Origin: Thermoleophilaceae bacterium
GTDB taxonomy: Bacteria; Actinomycetota; Thermoleophilia; Solirubrobacterales; Thermoleophilaceae
Direction of reading: 5' to 3'
NCBI GenBank assembly: GCA_013813135.1
Contig: JACCSF010000101.1
Location: 1 to 17,618, forward strand
Length of the DNA: 17,618 nucleotides
The notes under the pieces were generated by a model. That model did not search any database. It was not told the origin of the DNA and saw nothing but the letters and a program-made list of their open reading frames with translations. Below, in pieces: positions 5,986 through 13,224 of this stretch. Each line of letters opens with the position of its first letter. Positions within the stretch are counted from its first letter, which is position 1. The translations under genes and the position numbers were made by a program.

Positions 5986-7992
5986 TTGAATTACTTCGTC
6001 ACCGGCGCGACGGGCTTCATCGGCCGGCACCTGCTGGCCGAGCTGTTGAAGCGCGAGGGGACCATCTTCGTGCTCGTGCGCGAAGGGTCGCGCGGCAAGA
6101 TCGACTCGCTCGTCCAGCGCCTGGGAGCCGAGGAGGGTCGGATCGTGCCCGTGACCGGCGACCTCTCGAAGCCGGCGCTGGGCGTCGAGGGGTTCAGGGA
6201 CCCGATCGACCACTTCTTCCACCTCGCGGCCGTCTACGACATGGCAGCCGACGAGGACGCCATGGAGAAGGCGAACACGGAGGGCACCAGGCACGTGGTC
6301 GAGTTCGCCAACTCGGTCAAGCCCGGGCGCTTCCATCACACGAGCTCGATCGCCGTCGCCGGGCTCTACAAGGGCGTCTTCCAGGAGGACATGCTCGACG
6401 AGGGCCAGAGCCTTCCGCACGCCTACCACCGGACGAAGTACGAGTCTGAGCGGCTCGTGCGCGAGGGCGTGGAGGCGCAGACGCTGATCTTCCGCCCGGG
6501 CATCGTCGTCGGCCACTCGGAGACCGGCGAGATGGACAAGATCGACGGCCCCTACTACTACTTCAAGCTGCTCCAGAGGCTGCGCCACGCGCTGCCCGAG
6601 TGGGCCCCGCTGGCCGGCCCGCAGGGCGGTGAGACCAACATCGTGCCGGTCGATTTCGTGGCCAGGGCGATGGACCACATCGCCCACATGTCCGACGACG
6701 AGCTGCCGCACGACACGTTCCACCTCGTCAACCCGGAGCCGATGAAGGTCGGCGAGACGCTCAACGAGTTCGCCAAGGCCGCGCACGCGCCGCAGTTCGT
6801 GATGCGCATCGACCCCAACATGACCAACGCCATCCCGCCGGCCGTGCGGGCCGGCGTGATGGCGCTCCCGACCGTGAAGCGGATCCGCCACCAGGTCTAC
6901 CACGACCTGGGGATCCCGCCGGCTGCCGCCGAGAACCGCGACTTCCGCTGCAAGTTCGACGCGCGGGACACCCAGCGCGCGCTCACCGGCACCGGCATCG
7001 CGGTGCCACCGCTGTCCACCTACGCGCCGCGGCTGTGGGACTACTGGGAGCGCAACCTCGACCCGGACCTGTTCCGCGAGCGCTCCCTGGCCGGCTCGAT
7101 CCAGGGCAAGAAGATCCTGATCACGGGGGCATCCAGCGGGATCGGCCTCGAGACCGCTCTCAAGATCGGCGAGGCCGGCGGCGAGGTGCTGCTCGTGTCG
7201 CGAACGCGGGAGAAGCTCGAGGAAGTCGCCAAGCAGGTCGAGGAGGCGGGCGGGACCGCGCACGTGCACCCGGCCGACCTGTCCGAGCTCGAGGACATCG
7301 AACGGCTCGCGCAGGAGGTGCTCGAACAGCACGGCGGCGTGGACGTGCTGATCAACAACGCCGGCCGGTCGATCCGGCGCTCGGTGGCGCGCTCCTACGA
7401 CCGCTTCCACGACTACGAGCGCACGATGCAGCTGAACTACTTCGGCGCGCTCAGGCTGATCATGGCCTTCCTGCCCGGCATGCGCGAGCGCAGGTCCGGC
7501 CACATCATCAACGTGTCGTCGATCGGCGTGCAGACGAACACGCCGCGCTTCTCCGCCTACGTGGCGTCGAAGGCGGCGCTGGACGCGTTCTCCCGCTGTG
7601 CGGCGCCCGAGTGCGTCGCCGACAACGTCAAGTTCACGACCGTCTACATGCCGCTGGTGCGCACGCCGATGATCGCGCCGACCGACATGTACAAGGCCTT
7701 CCCCACGCTCTCGCCGGACGAGGCCGCACAGATGCTCGCCGACGCGATGATCGACAAGCCCAAGCGGGTCGCCTCGAGGCTCGGCACGTTCGGAGAGGTG
7801 CTCTACTCGGTCTCGCCGAAGACGATGGACATCATCCTCAACACCGCCTACAACCTGTTCCCGGACTCGAAGGCCGCGAAGGGCGACAAGAAGGACGGCA
7901 AGCCGCTGCCGGCGGCGGAGAAGGGCGGCGGCGAGGAGATGTCAACCGAGGCCGTCGCGATGGCTTACCTGATGCGCGGCGTGCATTTCTAG
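5986..7992 (+). CDS. Alcohol-forming fatty acyl-CoA reductase, two-domain
   Basis: Predicted NADPH-dependent reduction of long-chain acyl-CoA to fatty alcohol through the aldehyde, the first committed step to wax esters. Residues 1 to about 365 are an extended SDR/thioester reductase domain with TGATGFIG (6-13) and Tyr147-x3-Lys151. Residues about 375-640 are a classical SDR with TGASSGIG (380-387), NNAGRSIRRS, and catalytic Ser512, Tyr525 and Lys529. The order, the 668-residue length, the linker YAPRLWDYWERNLDPDLF and the C-terminal STEAVAMAYLMRGVHF closely resemble, from memory, the Marinobacter reductase Maqu_2220; mycobacterial AcrA1-type proteins share the layout. It has a TTG start with a strong ribosome site. 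It is monocistronic, and its last 51 bases overlap the convergent glycosylase gene. The annotation 'SDR family oxidoreductase' would also apply; the specific role rests on full-length similarity. Confidence 0.88.
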   Translation: MNYFVTGATGFIGRHLLAELLKREGTIFVLVREGSRGKIDSLVQRLGAEEGRIVPVTGDLSKPALGVEGFRDPIDHFFHLAAVYDMAADEDAMEKANTEGTRHVVEFANSVKPGRFHHTSSIAVAGLYKGVFQEDMLDEGQSLPHAYHRTKYESERLVREGVEAQTLIFRPGIVVGHSETGEMDKIDGPYYYFKLLQRLRHALPEWAPLAGPQGGETNIVPVDFVARAMDHIAHMSDDELPHDTFHLVNPEPMKVGETLNEFAKAAHAPQFVMRIDPNMTNAIPPAVRAGVMALPTVKRIRHQVYHDLGIPPAAAENRDFRCKFDARDTQRALTGTGIAVPPLSTYAPRLWDYWERNLDPDLFRERSLAGSIQGKKILITGASSGIGLETALKIGEAGGEVLLVSRTREKLEEVAKQVEEAGGTAHVHPADLSELEDIERLAQEVLEQHGGVDVLINNAGRSIRRSVARSYDRFHDYERTMQLNYFGALRLIMAFLPGMRERRSGHIINVSSIGVQTNTPRFSAYVASKAALDAFSRCAAPECVADNVKFTTVYMPLVRTPMIAPTDMYKAFPTLSPDEAAQMLADAMIDKPKRVASRLGTFGEVLYSVSPKTMDIILNTAYNLFPDSKAAKGDKKDGKPLPAAEKGGGEEMSTEAVAMAYLMRGVHF

Positions 7993-9177
7993 CCCCAGGT
8001 CGCCACGGCGCTCGATCCTGACACGCTCGAGGCCGAGCCAGTCGGCCATGCCGCGCAGCTCATCGATCAGGGCGGTCGCCGTCTCGGGCGGCGCGTCGGG
8101 CTCGGCGTGCGCGGCGAGCACGCGCAGGACTCGCGCGGCGCGGTCGGACTTGAGGTCCACCCGGCCAACGAGGCGGTCACCCAGCAGGAACGGCAGCACG
8201 TAGTAACCGTGCACGCGCTTCGGACCGGGCACGTAGATCTCGATCCGGTAGCGGAAGTCGAACAGCCGCTCGACGCGCAAGCGCTCCCAGAGCAGCGAGT
8301 CGAAGGGTCCGACCAGGGCGCGCGCCTCGACCCTCCGGGGAACCGTGGTCCCGTGCCATAGGTACGCCGGTGTGCTCCAGCCCTCGACCTCGACAGGTAG
8401 CAGCTCGCCGGCCTCCGCCAGCTCCGCCACGCGCTTGCGCGTCTCGGCGGTGGGCAGGCGGAAGTAGTCACGCAGGTCGCGCTCGGCCGCGACGCCCAGG
8501 GAGCGCGCCGCGATTCTCACCAGCTGCCGCTGCGCCTCGTCGGCGGCGGGCGTCGGCGCGGCGACCACCTCGCGTGGCAGCACCCGCTCCGACAGGTCGT
8601 AGAGGCGCTCGAAGTTGCGCCGGCGGGCGGAGCTGATGCTCCCCGACCAGAACAGGAACTCGAACGCCCGCTTGGCATCCGACCAGTTCCACCAGGGCGC
8701 GGCGCGGCGCGGAGCCTCGTCCTCCATCTCACTCGCCGCCATCGGGCCCCGCTCGGCGACCGCGGCCAGCACCCGCCCGACCAGGTCGGGGCGCTCGCGC
8801 GCAACGCTCTTAATCCCGCCCCAGGCGTCGTCGTGAGCACGTTGCATGCGCCAGCGCAGCAGCGGCTGCGTGGCCACCGGGAGCAGCGACGCCTCGTGGC
8901 CCCAGTATTCGAACAGGCGCCGCGGCGCGTACCAGGCCGCCTTGTCGACGAGCTCGGGCGGATACGGGCCGAAACGGCCGAAAAGCGTCAGGTAGTGACC
9001 GCGGGCGAGCACGTTGACCGAGTCGATCTGGAGCAGGCCGACCTGCTTCAGCACCTTCCGCAGAGCGCGGCCGTCCGGCGCGGCAGGGCGGCCGTCGGCG
9101 AAGCCCTGCGCGGCCAGGGCGATCCTACGTGCCTCGGCTGCCGAGAGCCGCTCCCTCTTGCGCCCCTGTCGTGTCAT
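7942..9177 (-). CDS. Winged-helix DNA glycosylase, AlkX/YcaQ type (HTH_42)
   Basis: HTH_42 superfamily, whose characterised members (AlkZ, AlkX/YcaQ) remove bulky alkylated bases or unhook interstrand crosslinks. The catalytic segment LLQIDSVNVLARGHYLTLF carries Gln50-x-Asp52, the QxD motif of the AlkX/YcaQ branch, whereas AlkZ has QxQ. Other family features are RRLFEYWGHEASLLP (about residues 90-105), a winged helix with WWNWSDAKRAFEFLFWSG, and a C-terminal barrel with GPFDSLLWERLRVERLFDFRYRIEIYVP and RVHGYYVLPFLLGDRLVGRVDLKSDR. It starts at ATG 9177, 14 bases after the stop of the propeller gene, so it is probably the last gene of that operon. 411 residues is normal. Its final 17 codons run antisense into the acyl-CoA reductase gene. 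Confidence 0.88.
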   Translation of the reverse strand: MTRQGRKRERLSAAEARRIALAAQGFADGRPAAPDGRALRKVLKQVGLLQIDSVNVLARGHYLTLFGRFGPYPPELVDKAAWYAPRRLFEYWGHEASLLPVATQPLLRWRMQRAHDDAWGGIKSVARERPDLVGRVLAAVAERGPMAASEMEDEAPRRAAPWWNWSDAKRAFEFLFWSGSISSARRRNFERLYDLSERVLPREVVAAPTPAADEAQRQLVRIAARSLGVAAERDLRDYFRLPTAETRKRVAELAEAGELLPVEVEGWSTPAYLWHGTTVPRRVEARALVGPFDSLLWERLRVERLFDFRYRIEIYVPGPKRVHGYYVLPFLLGDRLVGRVDLKSDRAARVLRVLAAHAEPDAPPETATALIDELRGMADWLGLERVRIERRGDLGLEMHAAHQVSHRDGLG

Positions 9178-9191
9178 CGCCGGGAGCCGTT

Positions 9192-10910
9192 CTAGCGCGG
9201 CAGCCGGACCACGCGCAGCTCGAGCGCGCGCTGCGGTGAGCGGTTGCCCACCTCGTCGGTCGCCGTCAGCACGACGCGGTAGCGACCGGGCCGCAGGCCG
9301 CGGGCACGCAGGACGATGCCGTTCTCGCCGGGGGTGCCGGAGCGCCTGATCGTCCGAACTCGCGTCCACGTGATGCAGCGGCGCCCGCGCTTGGCCCGCG
9401 GACTGCAGGCACGCCCCTTCGCCCGGCGGCCGTTGCGCGCGCGGTCGAGCCCGACGGTGACTATCGCGGCCTCGGAGAGGCGGAAGCGGAGCGTCGTGGC
9501 GCGTGGCGGCGAAGCCGCCGAGCTGCGCCCGCGACGGGACGGCACACCGAGCACCCGTGTCAGCGCCCGCAGGCCTGTCAGGACCGGCCTGCTGCCGTCC
9601 ACGGTGATCCTGCCCTCGGCGACCGCCCGGCCGCCGTGCGGGTCGTTCACCCTCACGCGCACGGTCTTCGGCCCGTCGACCGCGAACCTGGGCATGGCGG
9701 TCGGAGTCGTGCCAGAGCCGGCCTCGAAGCTGCCGTCGCCGTCGAGGTCCCACTCGTAGACCAGCCGCAGGCCCTCCGGGTCGCGTGAGCCCGAGGCGTC
9801 GAGTGTCACCCGATCGGCGGCGGCCACGAGCGTCGGCTTGATCGTGAGCGAGGCGGTGGGCGCTCGGTTCGCCACCACGGAGATCCCGAGCGGGTGGTTG
9901 AACAGGTTGTCCGTCGACACGACACTCTGCGCGCCGGTCGCCGAACTCACCTTCACGATCCCGCCGTCGCCGTCGGCGCCCAGGCTGTAGTCGGTGACCA
10001 GCAGCTCGCCGGCCGGGTTCCTCGCCACGCGCTCCGGCGTCCGCAGGAAGTCCTCGTCGTTGTTGCTTGTGACGTCGGCCTGCAGGCCCGTCGCTGGGTT
10101 CACTCGCACGACGCCGACGCCGTTGGGCGTGCCGCACTCGTTCGCGACGAGGATGCTCCTGTCGGAGTCGATCACGAGCCCCAGCGGCCGCGACAGCCGG
10201 CTCAGCTCGGAGATCAGCACCTGGCTGCCGTCGGCCGGGTTGATCCGGATCACGCTGCCGGTGGGGAGCAGGCACTCGGCCGGCAGGGCGCCGGCCAGAG
10301 CGCGGTTGACCACCACCAGGCTGCCGTCGGAATCGACCGCGATCCCGAAGGGCAGGTCGAACAGCCCGAGCGGGTTGAAGTCGGAGGCGATCAGCTGCTG
10401 AGCGCCCGTGCTGGGATCGACCCGGATCACCGCGCCGCTGTCGGCGCCCGCCAGGTTGTCCAGCACGTACAGGACGCCGCCCGGCCCGATCGCGATGCCG
10501 GAGGGGTCGTAGAAGTTGTCCCCGCTTGACACCACGGTCTGGCGGCCCGTGAAGGGGTCGACTCGAATGACCGCGCCGTCCTTCTGGTTGCGGACGCCCA
10601 TGTCGGCGACGAGGATGCTGCCGTCCGCCTCCACGGCCAGGTCGTAGGGGTGCTGGAACAGCGACCCCAGCGGACCGTTACGCGAGATCTCGACGGTCGA
10701 GCCGGTGGCCGGCTCGCTGCGCAGGATCACGGCGCCGTCCACTTCGTTGTTCGCCGTATACACGACGTACGGATCGACCGCGACGGCGTCCGGAGCCGCC
10801 ACCGGGAGGACCACGGCCATCAGGACAGGAATCAGAATGCGCGAGCGACGGATCCCACCCCACCGTACCTTGACCCGGCGCTCCGTCAACCGGTGGGTGC
10901 CCGAATTCAA
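9192..10910 (-). CDS. Secreted NHL/SMP-30-like beta-propeller with PKD and C-terminal Ig-like domains
   Basis: Exported protein of unknown role. A basic N-terminus and hydrophobic core (RRSRILIPVLMAVVLPVAA) ending near AVA-VD look like a signal peptide. About six blades follow (residues about 45-335), each with a PxGIAVDxDGSLxV strand pair, then GAVIRVDPxTGxQxxxS. Residues about 340-435 are a PKD-like domain (LDASGSRDPEGLRLVYEWDLDG). The C-terminus has a Cys-pair, Arg-rich Ig-like module (CSPRAKRGRRC ... GRYRVVLTATDEVGN) of a kind frequent in Thermoleophilia exoproteins. The start is uncertain: TTG 10910 is the longest reading, TTG 10889 is possible, and neither has a ribosome site; the next ATG, at 10820, would spoil the signal peptide. 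It lies 12 bases after the acyltransferase stop. The propeller may bind a surface ligand or act as a lactonase-like enzyme; no catalytic residues can be assigned. Confidence 0.8.
   Translation of the reverse strand: MNSGTHRLTERRVKVRWGGIRRSRILIPVLMAVVLPVAAPDAVAVDPYVVYTANNEVDGAVILRSEPATGSTVEISRNGPLGSLFQHPYDLAVEADGSILVADMGVRNQKDGAVIRVDPFTGRQTVVSSGDNFYDPSGIAIGPGGVLYVLDNLAGADSGAVIRVDPSTGAQQLIASDFNPLGLFDLPFGIAVDSDGSLVVVNRALAGALPAECLLPTGSVIRINPADGSQVLISELSRLSRPLGLVIDSDRSILVANECGTPNGVGVVRVNPATGLQADVTSNNDEDFLRTPERVARNPAGELLVTDYSLGADGDGGIVKVSSATGAQSVVSTDNLFNHPLGISVVANRAPTASLTIKPTLVAAADRVTLDASGSRDPEGLRLVYEWDLDGDGSFEAGSGTTPTAMPRFAVDGPKTVRVRVNDPHGGRAVAEGRITVDGSRPVLTGLRALTRVLGVPSRRGRSSAASPPRATTLRFRLSEAAIVTVGLDRARNGRRAKGRACSPRAKRGRRCITWTRVRTIRRSGTPGENGIVLRARGLRPGRYRVVLTATDEVGNRSPQRALELRVVRLPR
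10862..10889 (-). promoter_or_regulatory. Possible internal promoter at the propeller gene
   Basis: TTGACG (10889-10884), 16 bases, TACGGT (10867-10862). The hexamers are good, but transcription would begin near 10855, inside the proposed signal-peptide region, so it conflicts with the long start. Either the start lies downstream or the match is chance. Confidence 0.2.
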
Positions 10911-10922
10911 CAGGTGTACGAG

Positions 10923-11858
10923 TCAGACGAAGGCGGACCCGCGGCGCACCAGGTTGGCGTAGAGCGCCTGCTGCACCGTGTCGCGAACCTGCTCGGTCAG
11001 CTCGAGCACGAGGCCGCGATCGCCTGCGGCGTCGGGGCCGTGGTGAGTCGTCTGAATCGGTTCGCAGAACTCGATCCGCCACCTCGACGGCAGCGGCACC
11101 ACGCCAAGCGGCCCCAGCCAGGGGAACGTGGGCGTGACGGGGAAGAACGGCGCGCCGACCAGCCGGGCCAGGGCCGGCACGTCTGCGATCTTGGGGTAGA
11201 TCTCCTCGCTGCCGACCACCGCCACCGGCACGATCGGAGCGCCCGCGCGCAGGGCGATCTCGACGAAGCCCCCGCGCCCGAAGCGCTGCAGGCGGTAGCG
11301 CTCGGCGAACGGCTTGCCGGTGCCCTTGACCCCCTCGGGGAACACGGCCACGAGCTGATCCTGCTCGAGCAGCCGCAGGGCGTTGTAGGGCGAGGCCACC
11401 ACCCCACCGACCTTGCGGATGAACACGGAGATCCAGGGCAGGTCGAAGGCCCAGTTGAGCACCAGGAAGCGAGGGTGCCGCGGCAGCGGATGCTCGCGCA
11501 GCAGCGCCACCGAGATCATGGTGGCGTCCCAGGGCAGGATGCCCGCGTGGTTTGAGGCGAGCAGCGCGCGCCCGTGCGCGGGGACGCGGTGGGCGCCCTC
11601 CACCCTGACCCGCCACCAGCGGTCGTAGAGGAACCCGAAGAACGGCTCGACGAGGTCGGAGAAGTCCTCGTCGAAGCCCCACTCGTCGTCCTCGTGGTCG
11701 CCCTCGAGCCGCCGCAGGACGTGCTCGAGCGTGTCGCGCGCCTCACGTGGCAGCGCGGCCGCACCGCGGGTGAGGGCCTCGGGCAGATCGAGCCCCGAGT
11801 CGAGCCCCTCGCGCAGCCGGCGCATGAAGGCCAGGGCGGCCGGGGCGCTCACGCTCAC
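10923..11858 (-). CDS. Lysophospholipid/MGAT-like acyltransferase (PlsC superfamily)
   Basis: Transfers an acyl chain from acyl-CoA or acyl-ACP to a glycerolipid or similar hydroxyl, at the membrane face. Asn103-His104 ... Asp111 (SNHAGILPWDATM) is the catalytic His/Asp region in the longer spacing of the LPLAT_MGAT-like group. LVAVFPEGVKGTGKPF (169-184) is the FPEG acceptor-phosphate motif, and GAPIVPVAVVGSEEIYPK is the fourth block. The first 75 residues are an acidic helical extension. The start is GTG 11858, overlapping the epimerase TGA as GTGA; a second GTG two codons later is equally possible. The epimerase-acyltransferase order resembles the mycobacterial Rv0501-Rv0502 pair. Given the acyl-CoA reductase and phasin-like genes nearby, glycerolipid or wax synthesis is plausible, but the substrate is not visible. 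Confidence 0.88.
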   Translation of the reverse strand: MSVSAPAALAFMRRLREGLDSGLDLPEALTRGAAALPREARDTLEHVLRRLEGDHEDDEWGFDEDFSDLVEPFFGFLYDRWWRVRVEGAHRVPAHGRALLASNHAGILPWDATMISVALLREHPLPRHPRFLVLNWAFDLPWISVFIRKVGGVVASPYNALRLLEQDQLVAVFPEGVKGTGKPFAERYRLQRFGRGGFVEIALRAGAPIVPVAVVGSEEIYPKIADVPALARLVGAPFFPVTPTFPWLGPLGVVPLPSRWRIEFCEPIQTTHHGPDAAGDRGLVLELTEQVRDTVQQALYANLVRRGSAFV

Positions 11859-12826
11859 GCCGCCGTCCGCTCTCCGGCGCGCGAGCCGGCCACCCAGTCC
11901 TCCACCGCCTCCGTCGTCGAGTAGCGCGGCCGGTGCCCCACCTCGCGCTCCAGGCGGGCGATGTCCACGCCGCGGCCGTATCGGAGCAGGCGCCGGAAGT
12001 CGTCCGAGTAGGAGTCCAGCCCGAGCCGGCGCCCCGCGCCCGTGAGCGGGCCGAACAGCGGGCCCGCGATCGGCAGCAGCGGCCGGCCCGCCGCGCGAAT
12101 CATGCGGGCGAGCCCGATCGTGCCGCTCGCCGCGACGTTCACGGCGCCTCGCACCGGGCGCCTGATCGCGGCGACAAGGGCGTCGAGCGCGTCGTCCTCG
12201 TGGACCAGCTGGATGCGCGGGTCGAACCCGAGGTACGTGGGGCACGCGGGCTGGGCGAGATAACGCGTGATCTGTGTGTCGAGCGAGGGTCCGATCGCCG
12301 GCTGGTAGCGCAGCATCGTGCAGGTCACGTCGGGATGCCGGCGCGAGTAGGTCTCGAAGTAGTTCTCGATCTCCGCGACGTCGCGCTGGAAGCGCGTACG
12401 CAGCGGGAAGAGGCGGGTCATCTCCTCGCCGAAGAACTGCGGCGCATGGGGCTCGGCGCCGTAGATGCCGGCAGAGCCGCGGATGACGATCGCCCGGATC
12501 GACGGCGACTGCCCGCACTCGGCGAGCAGCTGGAGCGAGCCGATCACGTTGATGTCGTGCATCGCGCGCGACGACATGCCCGGTCCCGGCTGGCGGACGA
12601 TCGAGTTGTGGACCACGGTGTCCACCTCCGCCCGCGCGATCAGCGGAGCGATGCCTGGGTCGCGGATGTCGGCCCGGATCAACTCCGTGCGTCCGAGCGG
12701 CTGCCGGGGCTCGCGAGTGTCGAGACCGACGACGGCCTCGAACTCGGGATCGCGCTCGAGCCGCCCGGCAAGGAGACTCCCGAGGTAGCTCCCCACGCCG
12801 GTGATCAGCACCCGGCGGCCGGCCAC
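11855..12826 (-). CDS. NAD-dependent epimerase/dehydratase family protein (atypical SDR)
   Basis: Extended SDR fold with the NAD(P) loop TGVGSYLG at residues 9-16, an acidic strand end (VVGLDTRE), ADIRD, and a C-terminal substrate lobe (LGFDPRIQLVHEDDALDALVAAI, then GAVNVAASG). It is 323 residues long. The usual YxxxK pair is missing: the position after the GSAGIYG strand reads TRFQRDVAEIEN, with Phe for Tyr and no Lys at +4. Sugar epimerase chemistry is therefore doubtful, and the protein may bind NAD without classic catalysis. The GTG start shares one base with the TAG of the upstream coiled-coil gene (TAGTG), and its own TGA overlaps the acyltransferase GTG. This tight packing argues that the three products act together. 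It resembles mycobacterial 'GalE2' Rv0501, which also sits before an acyltransferase gene. Confidence 0.88.
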   Translation of the reverse strand: MAGRRVLITGVGSYLGSLLAGRLERDPEFEAVVGLDTREPRQPLGRTELIRADIRDPGIAPLIARAEVDTVVHNSIVRQPGPGMSSRAMHDINVIGSLQLLAECGQSPSIRAIVIRGSAGIYGAEPHAPQFFGEEMTRLFPLRTRFQRDVAEIENYFETYSRRHPDVTCTMLRYQPAIGPSLDTQITRYLAQPACPTYLGFDPRIQLVHEDDALDALVAAIRRPVRGAVNVAASGTIGLARMIRAAGRPLLPIAGPLFGPLTGAGRRLGLDSYSDDFRRLLRYGRGVDIARLEREVGHRPRYSTTEAVEDWVAGSRAGERTAA

Positions 12827-13224
12827 TAGGAGGAGGGCGGCTTGCGGCGGGCGGCGGAGGAGCCGGACTTCTTCGCGGTCGAGCCGGAGCGCTTCGCGGT
12901 CGAGCCGGAGCGCTTCGCGGGCAGGCCGGAGCGCTTCGCGGGCAGGCGCTCCTCGATCTCGTCGAGGCGCCGGCCGATCCGGCGCACCTCGGCCCGCAGC
13001 TCGCGGATGTCCTCGTGGCTCGCCGGGCGGGCATCGTCCAGGGCCCGGCGCCCGCGGGCGAGGCTCGCTTCGGCGCCACGGCGCAGGTTGTCGACGGTAC
13101 CCGCGATGTCGTCGATCGCTCCCTGCGTGCGGTCGCGCTGGCGCTCGGCCGAGCCGACCGTTGCCTGCACGGTTCGCTCCACCGCCTCACGCAGCTCGGA
13201 GGGGGTGCTTGGCCGTTTCGCCAT
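12826..13224 (-). CDS. Coiled-coil protein with basic heptad-repeat tail (HBHA/phasin-like)
   Basis: 132 residues. Residues 9-95 are almost all helix-forming and rich in Glu, Arg and Ala, with no Cys, membrane segment or signal peptide. Residues 94-121 are four near-perfect heptads of the form [LS][PT]AK[RK]SG, followed by a basic end (ARRKPPSS). A coiled coil plus Lys-rich tail is the layout of mycobacterial HBHA, PhaF-type phasins and some nucleoid proteins. The segment EDIRELRAEVRRIGRRLDEIEERL resembles residues 67-95 of the protein at 13947-14384. It starts at ATG 13224 within the palindrome CCATGG, 7 bases after TAGACT. It is the first gene of the epimerase-acyltransferase operon. I cannot name the family; granule coat, lipid-droplet or DNA-binding roles are all inferences. 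Confidence 0.8.
   Translation of the reverse strand: MAKRPSTPSELREAVERTVQATVGSAERQRDRTQGAIDDIAGTVDNLRRGAEASLARGRRALDDARPASHEDIRELRAEVRRIGRRLDEIEERLPAKRSGLPAKRSGSTAKRSGSTAKKSGSSAARRKPPSS
12871..12948. repeat. 21-bp tandem repeat encoding a basic tail
   Basis: Three full copies plus a partial fourth of a 21-base unit beginning cttcgcggtcgagccggag on the plus strand (12871, 12892, 12913, 12934). The first two are identical and the third differs at a few positions. Read on the minus strand, each unit is one heptad ending AKRSG. The copy number is likely to vary between strains by slippage. Confidence 0.85.

Noticed and set aside
5059..7503. Long minus-strand open frame (over 800 codons) opposite the cyclase and reductase genes
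   Set aside because: Its translation is Arg/Gly/His/Val-rich low-quality sequence. It exists because the opposite strand of G/C-ending codons rarely forms stops, and the genes it overlaps have unmistakable motifs.
12871..12948. Short direct repeats considered as a CRISPR array
   Set aside because: The units are contiguous with no spacers, are 21 bases (a multiple of three), and encode regular heptads in a real gene.
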